A stretch of DNA of 64,000 nt, from contig NZ_NMWU01000026.1 of the NCBI RefSeq assembly GCF_002860355.1, forward strand, positions 18,587-82,586, read 5' to 3'. This document shows, piece by piece, positions 1-8,364 of the stretch. The notes under the pieces were generated by a model. The model did no database searches. It saw only the letters and a program-made list of their open reading frames with translations, and was not told the origin of the DNA. Position numbers and translations under genes: made by a program. This stretch comes from Bifidobacterium margollesii (GTDB lineage Bacteria; Actinomycetota; Actinomycetes; Actinomycetales; Bifidobacteriaceae). Positions within the stretch are counted from its first letter, which is position 1. The number at the start of each line of letters is the position of its first letter.

Positions 1-100
1 CCGAAGCGGGGTCCATATGAAAAGGCAGACGATCATATCGAATGGATGAGAACCGGGGGCGCCTTACCTCACCGGTAAGATCATCCGCGAGTTCACCGAT

Positions 101-236
101 CACCTCATCAGTCAGCCTACGGCTGCCAGCTTCCCCTCAAGGGGAAGCCTTTTTCTTGCCTTCCCCGTAGGCTGAGCCTTTTTCTTGCCTTCCCCTTGAG
201 GGGAAGGTGGCCGGCGACAGCCGGACGGATGAGGTG
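101..236. repeat. Dispersed double-hairpin repeat, locus 1 (2 copies)
   Basis: Two copies face each other beyond the 3' end of lysS. Copy 1 (101-149) is in the inverse orientation: tail CACCTCATCAGT, then CAGCCTACGGCTG, then GCTTCCCCTCAAGGGGAAGC. Copy 2 (188-236) is forward: CCTTCCCC-TTGA-GGGGAAGG, then CCGGC-GACA-GCCGG, then tail CGGATGAGGTG. A degenerate fragment lies between them. Each copy is a TTCCCC/GGGGAA hairpin, a second short hairpin and a conserved GATGAGGTG tail. No gene is visible in 1-281; the rest of that stretch shows nothing recognisable. Confidence 0.8.
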
Positions 237-281
237 ATCATCAGAGATCACTCCGTCAGGCGACCAGCAGCGTTCGCCGCG

Positions 282-1976
282 TCAGGCGACCAGCGGCTTG
301 ACCAGCGGGAAGGTGATGGTTTCGCGAATCGTGGCACCGGTGAGCGCGATGAGCAGTCGGTCGATGCCCATGCCCATACCGCCGGCCGGGGGCATGCCCA
401 CGCCGAGGGCCTCGAGGAAGTCCTCGTCGATGTCGCAGGCCTCCTCATCGCCGGCGAGCGCATCCTTGGCCTGAGCCACAAAACGCTCACGCTGCACGAC
501 CGGATCGTTGAGCTCGGAGTAGCCGGTGGCCAGCTCGAATCCGCGCACGTAGAGATCCCACTTCTCCACCACGCCGGGCTTGGTGCGGTGGCCCTTGACC
601 AGCGGGGAGGTCTCGACCGGGAAGTCGCGCACGAAGGTGGGTTCGTAGAGCTTGTCCTCGTAGAAGTGCTCCCACAGGTGTTCGACGAGCTTGCCGTGGT
701 TCTCCACGTCGTCGCGTTCCACACCGAGCTTGTCGGCGATTTCACCGAGGTGCTCCACGGAGGTGCCGGGGCTGTCGGGGCCGCCGTTGGGCACGATCTC
801 CTCGCCGAGGGCCTCGGAGAGGGAGCCGTACATGCTCATCGTCTTCCATTCGCCGCCGAAGTCGTATTCGGTGCCGTCGAGCAGCGTCACCTTGTAGGAG
901 CCGAACACGTCCTTGGCGGTCTTCTGCACCAGTTCCTTGACCAGCTGGCCGATGGTGTCGTAGGTGCCGTAGGCCTGATACGCCTCAACCATGGTGAATT
1001 CGGGGGCGTGCGTGGCGTCGACGCCTTCGTTGCGGAAGTCGCGGTTGATTTCGAACACGCGGTCGATGCCGCCGACGAGGCAGCGCTTGAGGAACAGCTC
1101 GGGGGCGATGCGCAGGTAGAGGTCGAGGTCGAAGGCGTTCATGTGCGTGGTGAACGGACGGGCCGCGGCGCCGCCGTGCACTGTCTGCAGCATCGGGGTC
1201 TCCACCTCGATGAAGTCGTGATCGTCGAAGGTGCGGCGCAGTGATGCCACGGCCTTGGAACGGTTGCGCACCATGTTGCGGATCTTCTCGTCCGCGATCA
1301 TGCCGATGTACGGCTTGCGAGTGCGGGTGTCCTCGTTGAGCTCCTTATGCAGGGCGGGCAGCGGCTGCAGCGCCTTGGAGGCGATGGACCATTCGGTGGC
1401 GAACACGGAAAGCTCGCCGGTCTTGGAGGCGATCACGCGACCGCGGATGTACAGGTGGTCGCCGAGGTCGACAAGCTGCTTGAACTGCTTGAGCGAATCG
1501 GCACCGATCTCACGCTTGGAGATCATGCCCTGGATCTTCGTGCCGTCGCCTGCGGAAAGCTGCACGAAGCACAGGCCGCCGGCGTTGCGCAGGAACAGCA
1601 CGCGACCGGCGATGCCGACCACGTCTTCGGTCTCCTCGCCGGCTTCGAGCTTGCCGTCGTACTTGGCGCGCACCTCTTCGATGGTGGCGGTGACGTCGAG
1701 GTGCACCGGGTAGGGGGCGAGGCCGGAGTTGAGCATCAGGGCGCGCTTGGCCACACGCATCTGCACCTGCTCGGAATGGCCGAGCGGGCCGAATTCCTTG
1801 CCGGAGGGATCGATGGCGTCGTCCAGGGAGGAACCGTTCCTCACGCGCTCGGTGATGGCGGCGTCCTGCCTGAGCAGCATTTCGGCTCGTTCGACGGTGG
1901 TCATGTGCGGGGTGGCGGATTCCTGTTCGGTCTCGGAGGAATCGGCCGTGGCGGTATTCTCAATCGACTCAGTCAT
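282..1976 (-). CDS. lysS: Lysyl-tRNA synthetase (class II)
   Basis: Cytosolic enzyme that charges tRNA-Lys with lysine using ATP. The 564-residue protein has an N-terminal OB-fold anticodon-binding domain (about 90-200) and a class II catalytic core. Motif 2 is visible as FRNEGVDATHAPEF and motif 3 near the C-terminus as GMGMGIDRLL. The length is a little above the usual 490-510 because of an acidic, Ser/Thr-rich extension of about 60 residues before the conserved part. I see no Shine-Dalgarno before the ATG. A -10-like TACACT sits 8 nt upstream (1985-1990), so the mRNA may be leaderless. The gene is transcribed away from tRNA-Pro. Identification is firm; the exact start is less so. Confidence 0.97.
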   Translation of the reverse strand: MTESIENTATADSSETEQESATPHMTTVERAEMLLRQDAAITERVRNGSSLDDAIDPSGKEFGPLGHSEQVQMRVAKRALMLNSGLAPYPVHLDVTATIEEVRAKYDGKLEAGEETEDVVGIAGRVLFLRNAGGLCFVQLSAGDGTKIQGMISKREIGADSLKQFKQLVDLGDHLYIRGRVIASKTGELSVFATEWSIASKALQPLPALHKELNEDTRTRKPYIGMIADEKIRNMVRNRSKAVASLRRTFDDHDFIEVETPMLQTVHGGAAARPFTTHMNAFDLDLYLRIAPELFLKRCLVGGIDRVFEINRDFRNEGVDATHAPEFTMVEAYQAYGTYDTIGQLVKELVQKTAKDVFGSYKVTLLDGTEYDFGGEWKTMSMYGSLSEALGEEIVPNGGPDSPGTSVEHLGEIADKLGVERDDVENHGKLVEHLWEHFYEDKLYEPTFVRDFPVETSPLVKGHRTKPGVVEKWDLYVRGFELATGYSELNDPVVQRERFVAQAKDALAGDEEACDIDEDFLEALGVGMPPAGGMGMGIDRLLIALTGATIRETITFPLVKPLVA

Positions 1977-2067
1977 ATCAGTACAGTGTAGCGATGCGGC
2001 GATACAGCCCGTCCGCTATGTCAACAGCCCTCTCCCCCACGGTTTTCCAATGCGACACGCCGCATTT

Positions 2068-2095
2068 TTGCCGGGTTTACGAATCCGTGTATTAT
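2068..2095 (+). promoter_or_regulatory. Probable promoter of tRNA-Pro
   Basis: TTGCCG (2068-2073), a 16-nt spacer and TATTAT (2090-2095). The predicted transcription start is only a few bases before the mature tRNA 5' end at 2110. The assignment rests on consensus similarity and position only. Confidence 0.45.
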
Positions 2096-2109
2096 CTATC
2101 GAGGTTTTA

Positions 2110-2186
<77 letters not shown>

Positions 2187-2189
2187 GTT

Positions 2190-2216
2190 ACCCCGCTCAT
2201 TGCGAGCAGGGTTTTT
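2190..2216 (+). terminator. Intrinsic terminator of tRNA-Pro
   Basis: ACCCCGCTC (2190-2198), loop ATTGC and GAGCAGGGT (2204-2212) pair with one internal mismatch. A T-run (2212-2216) follows. It lies 4 nt after the tRNA CCA. Confidence 0.75.
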
Positions 2217-2459
2217 CATTATGCATTGGCAATTCATTGGCAGAACCATTCATCAACGACCCGAAAACGTCCTCTTCATGATCGGTTTCGCCAATTAACC
2301 CAGATGCCACCAAGTATGGCCAGTCAGGCCATCGAGCAACATCTCCGCCAATGGCCCCGAGTGTCCCGACCGCCGCATTATCATGTTGCGGTCAAACGAT
2401 GCTCACAGCATTCCACGCAATTCAATTACCATAACAACGGAGCATACGAAGAGCAGAAT

Positions 2460-3647
2460 ATGAAGAAGAGTCTTATCGCGCTGGCGTTCGGAGCCTTCGC
2501 CCTCGGTGCCGCGGAATTCGTCATGATGGGCATTCTCTCGCAGACCGCTCACGACATGGGCGTCACGATCCCACAGGCGGGCCACTATATCTCCGCCTAT
2601 GCGATCGGCGTGTGCATCGGCACGCTGATCCTGGTGTTCGGCCGCCGTACTCCCCCGAAGAACCTCATCATCCTGTTCATGGTGCTGGTGGTCGTGGGCA
2701 ACACCATGTCGGCGTTCTCCACCGGCAACATCATGCTGATCGTCGCCCGATTCATCTCCGGCCTGCCGCACGGCGCGTTCTTCGGCACAGCCACGCTGAT
2801 CGCCAAAACCGTGGCCGACAAGGGCAAGGAGGCGCAGGCCGTCTCCGCGATGGTCACCGGCCAGACCATCGCCAACATGCTCGGCGTTCCCGCCGGCACC
2901 ATGCTGGGCGAATTCCTCTCCTGGCGCCTCGCCTTCGGCGTGCTCGCCGCATGGGCCGCGGTGACCATCATGCTCGCATTGCTGTGGATCCCGCAGATCC
3001 CCGCCGTGCCCGACAAGGGCCTCGCCGGGCAGTTCCAGTTCCTGAAGAAGCGCGGCCCTTGGATGATTCTGGCCGCGGTGTTCCTCGGCAATGGCGGCGT
3101 GTTCTGCTGGTGGAGCTACGTTTCCCCGTGGCTGACCGGCGTGGGCGGATTCCCCTCCGGCTTCGTGCCCGTACTGATGATGCTGGCCGGTTTCGGCATG
3201 GTCGTCGGCGGTCTGATCGGCGGCAAGGTCTGCGACTCCTGGCGTTATGCCGGCACCGCGGCGCTCGGTCAGGGGATTTCCATGATCGGCCTGCTGGTGA
3301 TCTTCCTCGTGCCGGGCGGCAACCTGCCGTGCGCGATTCTTACGTTCTGGGTGGCGTTCGGCCTGTTCTTCATCTCCTCACCCCAGCAGCTGCTGATGGC
3401 GAACGCCGGCAAGGGCGGCGGTGAGCTGATCGGCGGCGCAACCGTGCAGGTGGCGTTCAACTTCGGCAACGCGGTCGGTTCGATGATCGGCGGAGCGGCG
3501 CTGAACGCCAGCGGCATGAACTACCACTACCCCGCTCTGGCCGGCGTGCCGCTGGCACTGCTGTCGGTGATCTGCCTCGTCACGTATTCGATGAGGCATG
3601 AATCCAACACCGGCGCATACGAGCGGATGCGCAAGATTGAGGTGTGA
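2460..3647 (+). CDS. MFS transporter, DHA1/AraJ-like
   Basis: Predicted 12-helix major facilitator superfamily permease of 395 residues in the cytoplasmic membrane, resembling the AraJ/purine-efflux branch of drug:H+ antiporters. The first helix starts at residue 4 (LIALAFGAFALGAAEFVMMG). The AEFVMMG segment and the following motif FISGLPHGAFFG are typical of that branch. I chose ATG 2460 rather than the longer reading frame from 2226. The extra 78 residues are hydrophilic and unlike a transporter, while ATG 2460 begins directly before helix 1. The substrate cannot be told from sequence; export of sugars or small drugs is the usual annotation. No clear operon partner is present. Confidence 0.88.
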   Translation: MKKSLIALAFGAFALGAAEFVMMGILSQTAHDMGVTIPQAGHYISAYAIGVCIGTLILVFGRRTPPKNLIILFMVLVVVGNTMSAFSTGNIMLIVARFISGLPHGAFFGTATLIAKTVADKGKEAQAVSAMVTGQTIANMLGVPAGTMLGEFLSWRLAFGVLAAWAAVTIMLALLWIPQIPAVPDKGLAGQFQFLKKRGPWMILAAVFLGNGGVFCWWSYVSPWLTGVGGFPSGFVPVLMMLAGFGMVVGGLIGGKVCDSWRYAGTAALGQGISMIGLLVIFLVPGGNLPCAILTFWVAFGLFFISSPQQLLMANAGKGGGELIGGATVQVAFNFGNAVGSMIGGAALNASGMNYHYPALAGVPLALLSVICLVTYSMRHESNTGAYERMRKIEV

Positions 3648-3797
3648 TGTGGGAAACCTCACAGCCCTTTTGTGATCGAAGCTCCTTTTCATATGCCCTC
3701 AACCGCCTAGACTGAATGAAGATTGGGCAGTGTCGACAATGCAAACGTCGATACCGCGACGCGGCCGTGCGTTGCGGACGATGAAACGAGGATCAAT

Positions 3798-5918
3798 ATG
3801 AGCGCTTTCGATGTCAACGGGTTTCTGAAGGGTCTGGATGCGATCTTCTCCGCGCATGACGCGGCGACGAAGGCCGAGCCATACCTGTTGGATGCGCTGA
3901 GCCGTGCGCGCGAGGCGCAGGACGACGGCGCCCAGCTCACCGTGATCAACGAGCTGCTGGGATTCTACCGTTCGCAGGGTCGGCACGCCGACAACCTGCC
4001 GCTGGTGAAGGAGTCGCTGGATCTGGCGAAACGCATGGGCCTTGAGGGCAGCGACGCGTGGGCCACCACGCTGATCAACGCGGCCACCGCCACGCGCGCG
4101 GCCGGCAGGTACGACGACGCCGAACAGCTGTATCGGCAGGCATTGGAATCCAGTGAGAAGACGCTGGCGCCCACGGACCGCCGGCTCGCCGCGCTGCACA
4201 ACAACCTTTCCATTCTGTATTCGGAGACGAACCGGTACGACGAGGCGGAATCCGAACTGCGTGAGGCGCTGCGGATTCTGGAGTCCTCCAGCGTCAACGC
4301 CACGGAGGATGTGGACGTGGCATCCACCCACACGAATCTGGCGCTGATTCTGATGAACGAGAACCGTGACGACGAGGCACTGAAGCATGCGGCCGAGGCG
4401 CTGCGCATCTACCGGCGCGGCCATCTGGAGAACAGCGCGCATTTCGCCTCGGCGCTGGCCGGCTATGCGCAGGCCTGCTTCCACGCGGGCGATCTGGCGA
4501 ACGCGGTTCGCGCCTACCGCAAGTCGTTGGCGGTGATCGAGGAATGCTACGGCCACAACGACTATTACGCCATCACCAAGGAGAATCTCGAAGGCGCAGA
4601 ACAGGCCGCAGCCAAGGCCGGTGTGACCGTTCCCGCCGACGACGGTTCGGATTTCTGGGATGCCGAGGGCTCTCGATTCGCGGATGACTCCCAGACCGCC
4701 ACCAAGATCGCCGGAGCGGCCCAGTCGTTCGACTGGCATATCCAGCCTGAGGATCAGGCGATGACCTCGTCGGCGGCACAGGCGGGTCCGGGCGCGAACC
4801 ACACCGATTCCACGGCGAACGTCGGCGGGGCCGGTACGGCCACCACGCCGACATCCTCCCCCGCAACCCAGTCCTCCCCCGCAGCCCGCCCGGACATCAC
4901 CGGTCTGGCCTTGGCGAAACAGTACTGGCTTAACTGCGGCAAGCCGATGATCGCGGACCGATACCCCGAATATCAGGGACGGATCGCGGCCGGTCTGGTG
5001 GGTCACGGTTCGGAATGCTACGGATTCGACGATTCGATCTCCCAGGATCACGATTTCGGCCCGCGATTCTGCCTGTGGCTCACCGATGACGATTACGCCG
5101 CGATCGGCGAACAGCTGCAGCATGATTACGAGACGCTGTTGCCGAAGGAGTTCATGGGATTCACGGTGAAGAACGCCGACTCCTCCACGCCGCGCGCGCA
5201 GGGGGCCTCACGACGTGAGGGCGTGTTCTCCGTGGGCGGTTTCTTCGAAGGCATCACCGGATACCGCGAGGCGCCGGGCGACGACCCCGCCAAGGCGCAC
5301 GAATGGCTGCTGCTGGACGAGGCCACGCTGGCCGCGGCGACGAACGGTCAGATCTTCGCCGATCCGCTGGGATTGTTCTCGAAGACCCGTCAGGGATTCA
5401 AGTCCATGCCCAACGATGTGCGGATCGCATTGATCTCCCGACGTCTGGGCATGATCTCCCAAGCCGGGCAGTACAACTTCCCCCGCATGATCGAACGCGG
5501 CGACGGCGCGGCTGCATGGCTGTCGATCAACGAGTTCGTCAAGGCCGTCTCGTCGTTCGTGTTCCTGCTCAACGAGCCGATCACCGTGGGGTACCTGCCG
5601 TACTACAAGTGGCAGTTCGCCGCGCTGCGCAAGCTCAGCCGCGGCATGTTCACGCGCATGAGCGATGCGTGCGAACAGCTGGAGAGCGTGCTGCGGCTTT
5701 CGTCGGCGGCCTGCTTCGGCGGTGCCGGATTCGGCGAGGGCGGCAAGGGCGCGGGACCGGCCGTGGACGCCATCAACCAGACCATCGAGCATATCTGCGA
5801 CGAGGTGGTCAAGGAACTCAGGCGCGACGGACTGACCCGCAGCGACGAGCGGTTCCTCGAATGGCAGCGGCCCTACGTGGAGGAGCGGATCGCCAACCCC
5901 TGGCTGAAAAGCCTGTAG
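3798..5918 (+). CDS. TPR protein with C-terminal DUF4037 nucleotidyltransferase-like domain
   Basis: This 706-residue protein has two parts. The N-terminal ~300 residues are tetratricopeptide repeats, visible as repeated A-x-Y-x-x-A/A-E units such as RYDEAESELREALRI. After a low-complexity Ala/Thr/Pro linker (about 320-370) comes a DUF4037-type domain. It carries GSECYGFDD and then DHDFGP, a spacing like the GS...DxD signature of the nucleotidyltransferase fold. The start at ATG 3798 is chosen because AACGAGG lies at good distance and TPR homology begins soon after; the frame is open for 25 more codons upstream. A DUF4125 gene follows 86 nt downstream on the same strand, so the two probably form one unit. 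The transferred nucleotide and target are unknown. Confidence 0.8.
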   Translation: MSAFDVNGFLKGLDAIFSAHDAATKAEPYLLDALSRAREAQDDGAQLTVINELLGFYRSQGRHADNLPLVKESLDLAKRMGLEGSDAWATTLINAATATRAAGRYDDAEQLYRQALESSEKTLAPTDRRLAALHNNLSILYSETNRYDEAESELREALRILESSSVNATEDVDVASTHTNLALILMNENRDDEALKHAAEALRIYRRGHLENSAHFASALAGYAQACFHAGDLANAVRAYRKSLAVIEECYGHNDYYAITKENLEGAEQAAAKAGVTVPADDGSDFWDAEGSRFADDSQTATKIAGAAQSFDWHIQPEDQAMTSSAAQAGPGANHTDSTANVGGAGTATTPTSSPATQSSPAARPDITGLALAKQYWLNCGKPMIADRYPEYQGRIAAGLVGHGSECYGFDDSISQDHDFGPRFCLWLTDDDYAAIGEQLQHDYETLLPKEFMGFTVKNADSSTPRAQGASRREGVFSVGGFFEGITGYREAPGDDPAKAHEWLLLDEATLAAATNGQIFADPLGLFSKTRQGFKSMPNDVRIALISRRLGMISQAGQYNFPRMIERGDGAAAWLSINEFVKAVSSFVFLLNEPITVGYLPYYKWQFAALRKLSRGMFTRMSDACEQLESVLRLSSAACFGGAGFGEGGKGAGPAVDAINQTIEHICDEVVKELRRDGLTRSDERFLEWQRPYVEERIANPWLKSL

Positions 5919-6004
5919 CGGATGGCACCAAGTCCGCCGCGAACGAACGACGAGACGATGCATGGCAGCGAAACGAAACAGCAAGACGAAACCGAGGAAA
6001 CGGT

Positions 6005-6715
6005 ATGACGACATCACCCAGCAACAATGAAGCGGACAAGGCCGCAACCGAAGACACCCATATTCTCAGCAGGACCCTCTGGTACGACACTCCGGAGGAC
6101 GTGAACGATCAGGCGCACAAATCCGAGCTGATCGTGCGACACGAATGGTCGCAGTTCCAGCAGGTGAACAATCAGGGAGGCCGCGCCAACTGCCAGGGCA
6201 ACTGGCCCACCTTCCATCAGATGCGGCTGAGTCAGTTCCTCACCTGGCGTCTGGAGATGCTCGACAGCTACGCCGAGGATCTCGACGATGCCGATGCCAC
6301 CGGCCGCAATCTGCTCACCGAAAAGTACGCCCGCATGATGGAGTCCACCGAGCCGGAGCGGTATCACACCGAGCTGGAGCCCCACATGCCGAAGCTGGAA
6401 CCGGAGCGCGTGAAGGCGCAGGAGGCGGTGATCGCGCAGCAGGTGGCATGGGCGCGGGACTTCCGCGAGCACTTCCCGAAGCTCGGCGAGGCGATGCGCG
6501 TGCTGACCACCGACGAGGACGTGATCGGCACCACGTCGTTCGAAACCTATCTGCGCGGCGAGCTCGGCACGTATTCGAACCGCACGTTCGCGATGTACGC
6601 GCAGATGATCGTGGATCTGACCGGTGCGGGCGTCAATCTCACCGAGGAGACGCTGCGGCTCACGGTGTCGTTGGGCGGGTTCTCATCGCTTGAGGAGGCC
6701 GAGGCCGCCCAGTGA
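6005..6715 (+). CDS. DUF4125 family protein
   Basis: Soluble 236-residue protein with no signal peptide or membrane segment. The conserved part (about 25-225) contains HEWSQFQQVNNQGGRANCQG and later YARMMESTEP, which I recognise as the DUF4125 family. The start ATG 6005 follows AAACCGAGGAAACGGT, a reasonable ribosome binding site; the frame stays open far upstream only as a shadow of the preceding gene. Its position right after the TPR-DUF4037 gene suggests that the two products act together, possibly as modifier and partner. No catalytic residues are obvious and no function should be assumed. Confidence 0.75.
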   Translation: MTTSPSNNEADKAATEDTHILSRTLWYDTPEDVNDQAHKSELIVRHEWSQFQQVNNQGGRANCQGNWPTFHQMRLSQFLTWRLEMLDSYAEDLDDADATGRNLLTEKYARMMESTEPERYHTELEPHMPKLEPERVKAQEAVIAQQVAWARDFREHFPKLGEAMRVLTTDEDVIGTTSFETYLRGELGTYSNRTFAMYAQMIVDLTGAGVNLTEETLRLTVSLGGFSSLEEAEAAQ

Positions 6716-6751
6716 CCTCGTCGCCGCCCGGCGAGGTCGCACCGCCCAGCG

Positions 6752-6809
6752 ATAGGACTTTCCTATATCTGGAATAGGTATTCACACACAGGCCCGGTTG
6801 CCCTATGAT
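6752..6809 (+). promoter_or_regulatory. gdhA promoter with upstream ATAGG/CCTAT motif
   Basis: TTCACA (6781-6786), a 17-nt spacer and TATGAT (6804-6809) make a good sigma70-type promoter 112 nt before the gdhA ATG. Just upstream lie ATAGG (6752-6756), CCTAT (6762-6766) and ATAGG (6774-6778). These form two overlapping inverted repeats at the position an activator or repressor might use. The regulator is not identified. Confidence 0.5.
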
Positions 6810-6920
6810 GAGGGTGTTCATCAAGCAGAGTCCCTCGGCACGCCCGTACGCCCGCCATCACAGTTGACGACCCCGGCGCCGCGGTTGCGTTTCGATTGGC
6901 TCATGATCAAGGGAGAACAT

Positions 6921-8267
6921 ATGTTCACCAACGAGTACCTTCAGCGCGTCTACGCCCAGGTCGAGCAGCGCGATGGCGATCAGCCGGAGTTCCTGCAGGC
7001 CGTGAAGGAAGTCTTCGAAACCCTCGAACCGGTTGTGGAGAAGCACCCGGAGTACGAAAAGAACGGCGTGCTGGAGCGCATCGTCGAGCCCGAGCGCGTG
7101 GTCAAGTTCCGTGTGGCCTGGGTGGACGACGAGGGCAAGGTGCAGGTGAACCGCGGCTACCGCGTGCAGTTCAACTCCGCGATCGGACCGTACAAGGGCG
7201 GTCTGCGCTTCCACCCGACCGTGAACGAGGGCGTCATCAAGTTCCTCGGTTTCGAGCAGATCCTGAAGAACAGCCTGACCACGCTGCCGATGGGCGGCGG
7301 CAAGGGCGGTTCGGACTTCAACCCGAAGGGCCGGTCCGATGCCGAGGTCATGCGCTTCTGCCAGGCGTTCATGACCGAACTGTGCCGTCACATCGGCCAG
7401 TTCACCGACGTTCCCGCCGGCGACATCAACGTGGGCGGCCGTGAGATCGGCTACCTGTTCGGCCAGTACAAGCGCATCCGCGACGAATACTCCGGCGTGC
7501 TCACCGGCAAGGGTCTGGAGTTCGGCGGCTCGCTCGCCCGCACCGAGGCCACCGGCTACGGCGTGTGCTACTACACGCAGGAGGCCCTGCGCGTGCTGCG
7601 CAACGATTCGTTCGAAGGCAAGACCGTCGTGATCTCCGGTTCCGGCAACGTGGCCATCTACGCCGCGCAGAAGGCCGAGCAGCTGGGCGCGAAGGTCGTC
7701 ACCGTCTCCGATTCCAACGGCTACGTGTACGATCCGAACGGCATCAACGTCGACGTGGTCAAGCAGATCAAGGAGGTCGAGCGCGGCCGCATCAAGGAGT
7801 ACGCCGAGCGCGTGCCGGGTGCCGAATACCATGAGGGCTGCTCCGGCGTGTGGACCGTGAAGTGCGACATCGCCCTGCCGTGCGCCACCCAGAACGAGAT
7901 CAATGAGGAGTCCGCCAAGGCTCTCGTCGCCAACGGCGTTCAGGCCGTGGTCGAGGGCGCGAACATGCCGAGCACCCCCGAGGCCATCGCCGTCTACCAG
8001 CAGGCCGGTCTGCTGTACGGCCCGGCCAAGGCCGCGAACGCCGGCGGCGTGGCCGTCTCCGGTCTGGAGATGAGCCAGAACAGCTACCGTCTGAGCTGGA
8101 CCTTCGACGAGGTGGATGCCAAGCTGAAGAACATCATGGAGACCATCGTCGCCGAATCCCTGGCCGCCGCCAAGGAGTACGGCCATGAGGGCGATCTGAT
8201 GCTCGGCGCCAACGCCGCCGGCTTCGTCAAGGTGGCCAACGCCATGGTCGCCCAGGGCATTCTGTAA
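6921..8267 (+). CDS. gdhA: NADP-specific glutamate dehydrogenase
   Basis: Reductively aminates 2-oxoglutarate with ammonium and NADPH to glutamate in the cytosol, the main ammonium-assimilation route in bifidobacteria. The 448-residue length is typical of hexameric bacterial GdhA. The catalytic region shows GPYKGGLRFHP, PMGGGKGGSDF and PAGDINVGGREIGYL. The Rossmann nucleotide-binding loop is SGSGNVAIYAA. ATG 6921 is chosen over upstream in-frame codons because GGGAGAA lies 6 nt before it and homology begins there. The gene has its own promoter and terminator, so it is probably monocistronic. Nitrogen-responsive control is plausible given the paired motif upstream of the -35 box, but this is inference. 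Confidence 0.97.
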   Translation: MFTNEYLQRVYAQVEQRDGDQPEFLQAVKEVFETLEPVVEKHPEYEKNGVLERIVEPERVVKFRVAWVDDEGKVQVNRGYRVQFNSAIGPYKGGLRFHPTVNEGVIKFLGFEQILKNSLTTLPMGGGKGGSDFNPKGRSDAEVMRFCQAFMTELCRHIGQFTDVPAGDINVGGREIGYLFGQYKRIRDEYSGVLTGKGLEFGGSLARTEATGYGVCYYTQEALRVLRNDSFEGKTVVISGSGNVAIYAAQKAEQLGAKVVTVSDSNGYVYDPNGINVDVVKQIKEVERGRIKEYAERVPGAEYHEGCSGVWTVKCDIALPCATQNEINEESAKALVANGVQAVVEGANMPSTPEAIAVYQQAGLLYGPAKAANAGGVAVSGLEMSQNSYRLSWTFDEVDAKLKNIMETIVAESLAAAKEYGHEGDLMLGANAAGFVKVANAMVAQGIL

Positions 8268-8287
8268 ACGATTCCGCCTGTCCGATC

Positions 8288-8325
8288 GAGCCTGGGAACA
8301 ACGCCTCCGCAGTGTTCTCAGGCTC
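8288..8325 (+). terminator. Terminator after gdhA
   Basis: GAGCCTGGGAACA (8288-8300) pairs with TGTTCTCAGGCTC (8313-8325) over 13 bp with a single G-T wobble, closing a 12-nt loop. A pyrimidine-rich GTTCTCT follows. It lies 20 nt after the gdhA stop, between two convergent genes. Confidence 0.75.
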
Positions 8326-8364
8326 GTTCTCTATCGCTCTATCGATCGTCCATATCGAAGTCTC

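Noticed and set aside
207-1244. A 345-codon plus-strand frame over lysS
   Set aside because: Antisense to a certain gene, with repetitive His/Gly/Val composition and no family resemblance.
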